From: Gryganskiella cystojenkinii
Lineage: Eukaryota; Mortierellomycota; Mortierellomycetes; Mortierellales; Mortierellaceae
Direction: 5' to 3'
DNA: 15,061 nt
Assembly (NCBI GenBank): GCA_015852425.1
Contig: JAAAIG010000906.1
Coordinates: 1-15,061 of the forward strand
A program made the position numbers and the translations under genes. The notes below the pieces were generated by a model. The model saw only the letters and a list, made by a program, of their open reading frames with translations, was not told where the DNA came from and did not search any database. This document shows, in pieces, positions 1 to 7,792 of the stretch (within the stretch, counting starts at the first letter, position 1; each line of letters starts with the position of its first letter).

Positions 1-144
1 TTGGCTATTCCAAGAGGAGTCAGAGAGGGAGAGAGTGGCGGATCCTCTGACCTAACAATTGCCCCCCAAAAAATGTGAATCACACATACACCTGGTCACT
101 CCCGTGGAATACTGTTATCACGTCCCCAGTGTCATTTTTCCCAT

Positions 145-971
145 GTTCAAACCCTCAAAGTAGAGTATTGATTAGTTTGCAACGAAAAAGACAATTCAAG
201 CACAAGTGCAAAGAGAAAAGCCCGATGGAAGGGAGGAAAGGAAGGACCGTAGCAGTAATGCGCCCGAGAGAGAGGTGGGAGGGAGAAGACGTGAAAGTCC
301 AATGGCCAGTTATCAAGTCAGTCAGACCCCCAAAGTCGTAAAAGAGGAAGAGCAAAGGGGAGACAGTACACAGAAAGGTACCAAGGGTTGGACCGAACAG
401 AGAGGGAGACAAGAGCGAGCTCCGGCGCAGTAGATTTGTAAGTGAACGGTGAAGGTGGGAGAAGTGGATCCCAGTTAACGCAGGGGAGAGGGGTGTAGGG
501 AATGAGGCGGAGCGTGTGGATCGTTGAACGAAGAATGATGTTTTTCAGATAAACGAAGGAAATTGACGAGCACAAAAAGAAGGGTGAAATATACGTCTAG
601 AAATACAACTGAAGTCGTATCTCTGACGATGAGCAAAATAAAATGAAGAGGGAGAGCGACAAGCAGTGGCTCTGGTTGTTTTTGTCCCTGCGTGCTTTGC
701 GCGGGGCGACCAGGGGGGGGATCGTATTACCTGAGATGATCAATTGAAAAGTATGTATGTGTGGGATGGAGAGGATCGAAGGTGATTATGTGTGAGGGAG
801 CGAGGATGTACGAGCGTTGTTGATTGATTGGTTTTGATGAAAGTACTGACAGTTTTTCGTCGAGAAGAAAGGAGACGAAAAAGAAAGGGAAAAAAATGAA
901 AAAGAGAAAGAGAGGTAAGTACCACACGGCCCTTTTATATATATTTCGGACTTTATTGCAATAACGCTCCT
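145..971 (-). promoter_or_regulatory. Promoter and long ATG-free 5' leader of a minus-strand gene running off the left edge
   Basis: On the minus strand a TATA box (TATATAAAAG, 941 to 932) is followed at once by a CT-rich tract of the kind seen ahead of the other genes here. From 972 down to 145 the minus strand has no ATG at all in 828 bp, while the plus strand of the same stretch has about 16. A consensus donor (CTCAG/GTAATAC, GT at 730-729) follows roughly 180 nt of this leader, which suggests a 5' UTR exon with an intron. The first minus-strand ATGs (144 and 135) open only very short frames, so the coding start is probably further left or behind another splice; an acceptor-like TTAG lies near 55. 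The product cannot be named. Leader status is inferred from composition and ATG depletion. Confidence 0.45.
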
Positions 972-3900
972 TCATTCGAGGCCTATTTGTTTGACGAACA
1001 AACAAAAAAACAAAAACAAAAGCAAAAGAAATCACTGGCAAATTTCAAAGCGACACTTGGCTTTCACTTTTTGCGCGGCTTGTGGGAAGGAACTGACAAT
1101 GACAAAGAATGAGAAATAAGTCTAAGATGCGTCGGTAGTGGAGAGGGTCTGTTTCTTTGTCGACTTTGGGAACGACCTCACAGCCAAACAAAAATAGTCT
1201 CTTCCCAGTTCTCGGCTTCCAGGCCCTACCTTGCATAGAACGTCCGCAAGCATTCCTTTCCTTTCACCCTCTCTCTCCAGCCAAGCTGTGATCGATTGGA
1301 CCCTGCTGTGTTTGCACTTGCGCAAAAATAAAAATAAAAAAATACCGGCTGCGTTGGAAGTCGTCGACTAGTTCAGTTACCATCCTTGGCAAAACAAACA
1401 AAAAAAATGTGCGACTTGAGCCTCTTGCTGTGCAGTTTCGATTGATGTCTGCTGTTTTGCATACGCAATGTATACCCAGATCAGGATCCAGCCCAGCAAT
1501 CTCGTTTGTCGATCACAGTTATCGTCATTGCCATCCTCACGAGTCCTTTAGGGTGGACTACTTTCTGGTAAAAAACTACTTTTGCGTTTCGACCGCCACC
1601 AAATAGAAAAAATAACCTTATTTCGTGGCTGGTCTGATCCGTCAAATAATTAATACTTGAAGACAGATGGGTTTCGGTTCTGAGAAGCAAAGGCGAAAAT
1701 GCACATAGAAAGCCCGTCGCCCTGGCGATGACACGCGAGGCGACATAATGAGGGCTAATAAGAAGCTCGATCATTCCCGTTTCTTCCATCTCTTCCGATC
1801 CTCCTCCCACTCCATTTCTTCGACATTTATCTTTTTCAGCTGCACGGATTAAAAAAAAGGGACACACTCTGGGTTGCCGATTGTTCTCGAAGCTGCCAAG
1901 GAAGAGATAAAATCTTGGTCCTTGCCCAGAGAGGGAAAAAAAAGCAATCAGATCAAGGATAAGCTATTTTCCCTGTTGTTGACTGTCGCCAATCTGTTCT
2001 TGAGACTACTGACGTCGGTGGTTCTTTCGCGCAATCTCTTGTCTTTCGACACGCCGCAGCTGTTGTGCTTCCTTCTCTTCTTTTCGTTTCCAACGGTCCG
2101 TTGGTTCTTCTCCGGGTTGAGTTCAGCATAAAGGTTTCCCCTTGAAAGTAAAATGCCGATGCGGCTTGAATCAAAAAACGCACAAACGAAAAATAAAGTA
2201 GGAGATCGAAATCATGACAACAAAGGAAGACTCTCTCTGTCGACAAGCAACAACCGACAAATGCTCAGTTTTTTTTCGATTTGTGTTGTTCGTCTTGCTG
2301 ACAATTGGTTTGTTGACATACCACCGGAATCTCTTTCCGTTTTGATTTCCTTGATTTCTAAAGAGGACAAGCAACACAAATGGATGACGACAGTGGTGCT
2401 GGGTCTGTGACTTTCACAACAGTTCCTTAGAATTTTTCTCTCTTCCTGACAAAACAGAACGACAAATCATTTATTCATCCATTGAAAATCACCTAAATAT
2501 CCTCCATTGATTTCGCCCTTTTTGTTTGTTTTTTTACCTGCGCTTTGATTATTCAATTCGCGAACCATTAGCAATCGAAGCAAGAAAAGAGGACCCTCGA
2601 AATGATCGGGTAGAAAAATACCGGGGTCCTTCACCACCATCCTACCATCCTACCGTCACCCATGTATACAACCCAATACTGGACCATTTCGGGTGAAACA
2701 AATCATAATAATGTTAATGTGCACTGCAGCAGCGGAATGGACCTGGAGATTTGCCTTCTGTTAATCTCACCTCAAACCATGTTGCTTGTGTTCCATTACG
2801 AATTTGTCGTTTCGCCTTTCGTCCAATTGACCTTGATATTGGGCTACTATAGTCTACAATTGATCGAAGACAGGCAAGGTTTTTGTTTGTACAAATAAAT
2901 GACCCACCGATCGAGACACAGCTCTCTCTTATGTTTCTTGCACCTTTTTGCCGTTTCGAGCTGGCGCTCAGCCCCACCGGTCGAGGGCAGAAATGAGGCA
3001 AAAGCTGTTGTATGTTTCTGTTACTCGCGTCTGTAAGTTGTTTGCTTGTATTGGAACCTTTTTATTTTGCGAAAGTTACAAAAAGTGATCGGATGCTGTT
3101 TTCGCCTCTCGATTGATATTTTTTTCTTTTCGCATGGTCACACAGCTTTCATCATATCTCAATTTTTTTTTAAAAAAAAATCTTGGTGCCCCTTCACGAG
3201 ATGCCACAAGATCTTTTCTGTTACTTTTTGCTGGTAATGTCCTAGAAGGCTAGAATTCTTGTTAGATTAATTGATCCTTCAACATCCAATGCAGCTCACA
3301 AACCTATGACATATTGACACGATGTCTTTGTCCATTCTGAAAGCCTTTTTCAGTGTCTTGAAAAACTTTATTCTTCTTTTATGTGGGTACTCCTCACCTC
3401 TACGAAGGCACATCTTCTTGTGTGTCTGATATTTTCAAAAGGATTCATAATTTACTCGAAGAGCCTTAACAATCTCTTTGTGGAATGGAATGGCTATGTA
3501 GTGCGCTGCTTGTTCCCTATCGGTTGCTCTGGGACCCCCAGGACGCGTTTTTTCCAACCCGTTGGTTGTTTTTGACTCGCCTAGGAGAAAAGAGCGGATG
3601 TCGCGAAGGGTATTATTCGATCAATTAGCCGGAAGAGAGACTGTGAATCTTTTTCATACCTCTTCGCTCTAGGGTAGCGTCTAATTAATAGATTACCTAT
3701 TTTTTTAGGCTTTTTTTATGAAGAACTGAGGTATCATGAGCACTTTTATTAACGTTCGGTGCATGGAGCCTGGAGGCTGCGCCACTGTACATTTAATGCA
3801 AAGGTCCGAACATAAGCCCCAATACAGCACCCTTGGCTGCCATATCTCCAAGAACAAAAGAGCAAAAAGTAACTCCCCTAGATCCCTGCTACAACCCCCC

Positions 3901-4117
3901 GTTGCCACCAAAGATGATAATAACATGGTCGCGTTCTGTGCAAGAATCAAGACCCTGACTCAACGATACCAACAAGCCCTCACTTATTGCTCTTCTTTCA
4001 ATCCTTTGGAATCAACAACCGCCGTCACTCGAGCAAAACGATTTCATACTATAGAACCCATCCATCAGTTTTGAAAAGGTCATTATAAAAAAAGATATGA
4101 AGTTCCATTTCTCTAAT
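972..4117. other. 3.1-kb intergenic stretch without a supportable gene
   Basis: Only short frames occur here. The longest (1481-1867 minus; 2714-3001 minus; 3736-4074 plus) show no recognisable domain, and several lack an ATG at their start. Composition is AT-rich with homopolymer runs (for example 3161-3180) and CT-rich patches. A short inverted repeat TTTGTTTG / CAAACAAA lies at 986-1006, just upstream of the minus-strand TATA box at 932-941. A small CCTACCAT-type tandem lies at about 2632-2656. I see no tRNA, rRNA or snRNA signature. The right end probably includes the 3' UTR of the Nudix gene; a minus-strand AATAAA lies at 3750-3745. Confidence 0.5.
3736..4074 (+). CDS. Doubtful small ORF, 112 aa, unrecognised
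   Basis: An ATG-initiated frame of 112 codons, the longest ATG-initiated one in the left 4 kb. Many codons end in C, as in the real genes here. The product is hydrophilic with six Cys, several basic residues and no signal peptide, membrane segment or motif that I recognise. It lies antisense to the likely 3' UTR of the Nudix gene and ends 43 bp from that gene's stop codon. No clear TATA box or CT-rich leader stands before it. A T-rich stretch ending in TAG (about 3700-3709) sits just upstream and might be a splice acceptor, but no joined frame works. It may well be chance. Confidence 0.15.
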   Translation: MSTFINVRCMEPGGCATVHLMQRSEHKPQYSTLGCHISKNKRAKSNSPRSLLQPPVATKDDNNMVAFCARIKTLTQRYQQALTYCSSFNPLESTTAVTRAKRFHTIEPIHQF

Positions 4118-5517
4118 TTACAGGCGAGATGGAACGCCATACATCCGGTTATACCAGACCGCGATCGTGTCCTGATCAATCATCTGACCAGGTGCAAACT
4201 CCTCAAAGTCCGGTTCTCGTTGGTAAGCCACCTTGGCAACCTCGATCAACGCACTCGCGGTGAGACCATAAACAGACCAACCAACGCGTGTTCGATACTC
4301 GACCGGATCTTCTTCCTCGTCTTCTTGTTCATCTTCTTCCTCCTTCTCCTCTTCCACCTGTTTGCTTGTCTCGTTTTTTTCTGTTACGCGAGCTTGATCG
4401 ATCATAGTGTACCGAAGAGTGGATGGCATACCCGATTCCCTACGCGTAGCCAACTGGCGCAAGGACGAATTTTTCTTCATCTTTGCACTGATAGTCTTGT
4501 TGACATCATGGCTATTGTTCTTGTCGGTTTTATCATCTTTGGTTTTGATACGACTGCCTGCACCCGTCGCGCCCGTCCTCAGGTTCTGGTCAGCAAGGCT
4601 TCGTCTCATCTCGTCCTCTTCACCTTTGTCAGCGGATGATGATTTTAATTTCGAAGGCTGTCCCCCAATCAAGAAATTATGCCGACCACAGAGTCCAAAC
4701 CGATGGACGCGGTGGATGGAAAAATTCCATTCCATATCAAAGAACTCGTGGAGTTCTGGAGGGTCAGGACCGAGAAAGCACTCTAATGGTGCAGTAAAGA
4801 TGGCATCGACTTCATCCGGATTTGGGGAGAGTAACGAGAGAATGTCGCGCGTGGTCAGGTTTGGGCAAAAGGCGACGACGGGTGTGACGACCTGCATATG
4901 CCGCGAGAGAATCGGTGGGAATGAGGTCAAGTAGATGGTCTCCAACGGCGGGAGGCCGACTTCTTCAAAGGCTTCCCGTCTCTGTTTGTTGGGGTTTAGT
5001 TTTTCAGACAAAGGGAGAGAATTGGTGACATCAGATCTGCAATGGAGGAGGAAAGAGACAACAACAACAACAACAACAACAACGACAAAAGTGACGATAT
5101 GAAAACGGGTACAAGAAAGTCACTTCGGTCCACTTACGGCGGTAGCGACCAGATCGACATCTTCGGGATCTTTTTTGCCTGGTATTGAGAGTAAGAACGA
5201 GAAATTTTCGGGTCAGTTGCATTACTTTGCATAGCCAGCAAAAGATTGAGCCAGCAAAAGATTTCTGAACGGCAAAAAGTTTCGAATGCATAGACGCTCG
5301 ACTATCTACACAATTTCTTACCTCCAGGAAAGGCTACGTCGCCAGCGTTTGTTCGAAGGATCGAGGATCGGACTGTCAGGATAACCTCGAGCTCACCTTC
5401 CGGGTTCTCGATCAGGGCCACAAGGACCGCAGATCGCTTTTCAGCCTTATATTTGTCCCGGTAAGGCTCGTACTTTTGCAGTGCTAACAAGGCCTGACGC
5501 GACTTTTCCGAGAGCAT
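4118..5517 (-). CDS. PCD1: Peroxisomal Nudix hydrolase, CoA diphosphatase (Pcd1/NUDT7 family), three exons
   Basis: Enzymes of this family cut CoA, acyl-CoA or oxidised CoA into 3',5'-ADP and phosphopantetheine products. Exons are 5517-5322, 5178-5138 (41 nt) and 4981-4118, joined in phases 1 and 0 to give 366 aa; introns are 143 and 156 bp, both starting GTAAG. Residues 46-66 fit the CoA-type signature (LTVRS, Arg55, Gly59, FPGG) and residues 66-89 form the Nudix box, ending REAFEEVGL with the metal-binding Glu residues. The box has the spacing typical of the CoA subgroup and is assembled from all three exons. The conserved C-terminal part (VYGLTASALI, 317-326) follows a low-complexity insert of about 120 residues (186-305) with an acidic run at 288-304. 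The protein ends Ser-Arg-Leu, a canonical PTS1, so peroxisomal location is likely. ATG at 5517 has A at -3. It is divergent from the nitronate monooxygenase gene. Confidence 0.93.
5059..5082 (+). repeat. (CAA)8 microsatellite in Nudix intron 2
   Basis: Eight perfect CAA units lie inside the second Nudix intron (4982-5137), so that intron carries a (TTG)8 tract in gene sense. Similar trinucleotide runs encode polyglutamine in both bZIP genes. Confidence 0.9.
5233..5263 (+). repeat. 16-bp tandem duplication in Nudix intron 1
   Basis: AGCCAGCAAAAGATT occurs at 5233-5247 and again at 5249-5263 with one base between, so the period is 16 bp. It lies within intron 1 (5179-5321), upstream of the likely branch region, and is probably a replication-slippage duplication. 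Confidence 0.85.
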
Positions 5518-6058
5518 TATTATTATTTTTTGAGGTGAATGGAATGAGAAGAGAATAGATGGCTCAATGTATTATGCATGCCGACTGCCAGGGACAGAAA
5601 GGGGTTTGAAAAAGCAGCTCGAAAAAAAAAAAGTTCGGTGTTGAATGACAGGGACAAAATGAGTGAGGAGGAAAGAGAAAAAAAAAGTAGAAAGGGAGTG
5701 AATAACAAGAGCCGATAAAGAGACAGACCGAACAGACGGACGAGCCGATCGCTCCTTCTTTCTTGTTTGTCCCTTCTCCACATTGAGCATGTGACGACCC
5801 TGGAAAACAAAAGTGGACTTTCGGTGTCAATTGGTGCTCAGCCCCGTTCTTCTTTTGGGCAGGGATCGCACAGCCACGGCACTGTCCTTCGTGCTTAACT
5901 CTCACGGTTTCCCTCTCTTCATACCTTCACGTGCGGTGGAGGACCATGGCGCTGCGCTTTCGTCCAAGAAGAGGTACTTTCACGTTCTATCCAAATCCGG
6001 GGATCCCGATGCAGACAAAACGCGCTAAAAGACAAAAGACTGCATATCAGCCAGTGAA

Positions 6059-6068
6059 TGACTCAGCA
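6059..6068 (+). promoter_or_regulatory. AP-1/Gcn4-type site TGACTCAGCA
   Basis: Perfect TGACTCA (6059-6065) extended by GCA, which also fits the antioxidant-response half-site pattern TGACnnnGC. It lies about 230 bp upstream of the nitronate monooxygenase ATG. Fungal AP-1/Gcn4-class bZIP proteins bind TGACTCA or the related TTACTAA, and two such genes lie a few kb to the right. Occupancy is inferred only. Confidence 0.5.
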
Positions 6069-6076
6069 ATTCGCTC

Positions 6077-6096
6077 ATGACAAGTTATTTTGTCAT
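6077..6096. promoter_or_regulatory. Inverted repeat ATGACAA-N6-TTGTCAT
   Basis: Perfect 7-bp arms (6077-6083 and 6090-6096) around a 6-bp spacer, only 11 bp from the TGACTCA element. The arms contain TGAC half-sites. It may be a dimeric protein-binding site; no known factor can be assigned from sequence alone. Confidence 0.35.
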
Positions 6097-6291
6097 TTCT
6101 CCTCCTGACTCTTTTCATTTTCACGTTCATTTCCAAGCACGACGCCGACTTTTGTCCCTCCTTCACATTTACAAATAAATAGTGCAAGCCACGCCGTCAA
6201 TTACTTTTTTTGCATTTCTCATCAACCAACAAGCGCTCCTCGGTTGAACATTTCTCCTACTTACCGCCAACAAACAAACAAGGAAAAAAAA

Positions 6292-7557
6292 ATGAAGGTC
6301 GCGGCGTCCAACAACTACAACGCGTTCCTAGCCCTTTTCAAGCATATCACTTTTCCGAAGACGGCTTCTGTCCCGCAACCCTTTCGAAATGCACCCCGAT
6401 TCACGAAACCCATCGTCTCTGCACCAATGAATGGTTGGGCAGGCGCAAAACTCGTCGCTGCAGTCTCGAACCATGGTGGTGTCCCAGTATACGCGATTGG
6501 ATACTATACCAACCCGGATGCAATCATCAAGGATTTACATACCATCCCAGCCAGGATCTCCAACGACGATAATGGTTCCGAGGAAGAAGCTGCTCAAGGA
6601 AAGACTCGAGAGCAAGCACCAGAGGAACAGTCTGCTCGACAGCAAAAGTATATGCCTTATGCGGTCGGATTCGTCACGTTCTGGCTAGATCGTCAGGGTC
6701 CCGAGTTGTTGCTGCGTATTCTCCGTGGCGAAAATGACCCCAAGTTCTTGCAGCAAAAGGAATCTCAGCAACAGCAGCATCTCCGCCCGCCAGCCGCAAT
6801 CTGGTTTTCGTTTGGTAACTATCGTCCTTACCTGGACCTGATTCGTAAACACGGTGCACCCGAAACTCGAGTCATTGTCCAGGTCCAGACCCTTCAAGAA
6901 GCTATCGAGGCGCAAAACAACAAAGTCGACGTCATTGTCCTCCAAGGAACCGAATCTGGTGGTCATGGTGCTCAACGAGTGATTCCTCTGTTGACCTTCC
7001 TCCCCGAGGCCATCCAAGCCCTCAAAGATAACGCCGCGGTCTCGAATGGTACCCTGCCTATCCCCCCAGTCCTTGCCGCAGGAGGTGTCACAACCGGTGC
7101 TCAATACATGACCACAGCAATCCTGGGCGCCTCGGGTGTTGTGATCGGTACAGGATTTATGCCGACTATCGAATCCGAGGGTCCTCAACATGCAAAGGAA
7201 ATCTTGCTGAAGGTTCAGGATGGTGGATCGAGCACGGTCCGAACCCGAATCTTTGATGAACTACGCGAATTTGATTACCCTATTGGATACGATGGTCGTG
7301 TCGTCCGAAATGTGCTCACGGATCGAGAAGAACAAGATCAGAAGCATCTGGGTCTTTATGAGCAGACTGGAGCAGCTGCGTTCAAACTGTTGAAGGAGGA
7401 TCGTTCAGGCACCAAGGCGGATTGGGTCAAGGCGACAAAGGAACAGAATTATGACCTCTTGCCTCTTTGGTCCGGTACGGGTGTCGGTATGTTGACCAAA
7501 CAGGGAACTGCGGCTGAATTCATGGATCAACTTTTGGACCCCAACGGCCGTCCTTGA
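6292..7557 (+). CDS. Nitronate monooxygenase (2-nitropropane dioxygenase family), FMN-dependent
   Basis: Enzymes of this family oxidise alkyl nitronates (propionate 3-nitronate for class I) to carbonyl compounds and nitrite using FMN and O2, a detoxification step. The single exon gives 421 aa. The TIM-barrel core shows an N-terminal PMNGW...LVAAVSNHGG motif (45-63), VGFVTFW (125-131), the LQGTESGGHG segment (217-226) with the likely catalytic-base His225, and the phosphate-binding AAGGVTTG (262-269) plus GVVIGTGFM (282-290). Residues 91-119 and 155-164 are Glu/Gln-rich insertions that make it longer than the roughly 350-380 residues usual for the family. ATG at 6292 sits in AAAAAAAAATGAAG and is the first ATG of the frame; the frame upstream opens only with TTG. 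There is no PTS1 or obvious targeting sequence, so the cytosol is likely. The N-terminal motif is divergent (Ser in place of the usual Gln), so exact class and substrate are uncertain. Confidence 0.92.
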   Translation: MKVAASNNYNAFLALFKHITFPKTASVPQPFRNAPRFTKPIVSAPMNGWAGAKLVAAVSNHGGVPVYAIGYYTNPDAIIKDLHTIPARISNDDNGSEEEAAQGKTREQAPEEQSARQQKYMPYAVGFVTFWLDRQGPELLLRILRGENDPKFLQQKESQQQQHLRPPAAIWFSFGNYRPYLDLIRKHGAPETRVIVQVQTLQEAIEAQNNKVDVIVLQGTESGGHGAQRVIPLLTFLPEAIQALKDNAAVSNGTLPIPPVLAAGGVTTGAQYMTTAILGASGVVIGTGFMPTIESEGPQHAKEILLKVQDGGSSTVRTRIFDELREFDYPIGYDGRVVRNVLTDREEQDQKHLGLYEQTGAAAFKLLKEDRSGTKADWVKATKEQNYDLLPLWSGTGVGMLTKQGTAAEFMDQLLDPNGRP

Positions 7558-7792
7558 ACGAATTCCGACAAGATTTTGGAGACACGATTCTCCCACCCCC
7601 CTCTCACCTCTCTATTTTTCGTCGCAGTTTCCTTGTAGTTCGTAGCGTAACAGCATATTGACATAACAAAAAATTGTGAAAAGCAAGGCCACAATGGCAG
7701 GCGCTGTTATTTGGGGTATCAAAAGGATTTTATATATTAGCGAGGAAGAAAAAAAAATGGGCTATTGGCGACGGTGCGAGGATTTTCAGCAA
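7558..7792. other. Convergent 3' intergenic region
   Basis: These 235 bp separate the 3' ends of the nitronate monooxygenase gene and the first bZIP gene. The stretch has AT-rich runs (TATATATTAG near 7731-7740, A8 near 7749-7757) that may serve as 3'-end signals. I see no separate gene. Confidence 0.5.

Larger units (their letters stand above)
5518..6291. promoter_or_regulatory. Divergent promoter region between Nudix and nitronate monooxygenase genes
   Basis: The 774 bp between the two start codons hold no supportable gene. The left half is purine-rich on the plus strand, meaning CT-rich in the sense of the Nudix gene (about 5590-5770). The right half shows a CT-rich sense strand toward the nitronate monooxygenase gene, with no ATG from 6080 to its start codon. 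Short motifs present are CATGTG (5788-5793), a perfect CACGTG E-box (5928-5933), TGACTCA (6059-6065) and an inverted repeat (6077-6096). An ACAAATAAATAG stretch near 6170-6181 could serve as an AT-rich core element. Shared control of the two genes is possible but not shown. Confidence 0.6.

Noticed and set aside
914..919. GTAAGT donor-like site on the plus strand
   Set aside because: It sits inside the minus-strand TATA/leader region and no plus-strand coding frame leads to it.
1481..1867. 128-codon minus-strand frame in the left intergenic region
   Set aside because: It opens with GTG, first ATG is well inside, and the sequence has no recognisable domain or coding-like composition.
1874..2131. 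Plus-strand frame with a hydrophobic Leu-rich half
   Set aside because: It opens with TTG and the hydrophobicity follows from T/C-rich DNA.
4097..4934. Plus-strand frames of 180 and 175 codons
   Set aside because: Antisense to Nudix exon 3; the hydrophobic runs reflect the Glu/Lys-rich codons of the real gene.
6244..6291. 16-codon upstream extension of the nitronate monooxygenase
   Set aside because: It opens with TTG; the first ATG (6292) has a good A-rich context and gives a family-like N-terminus.
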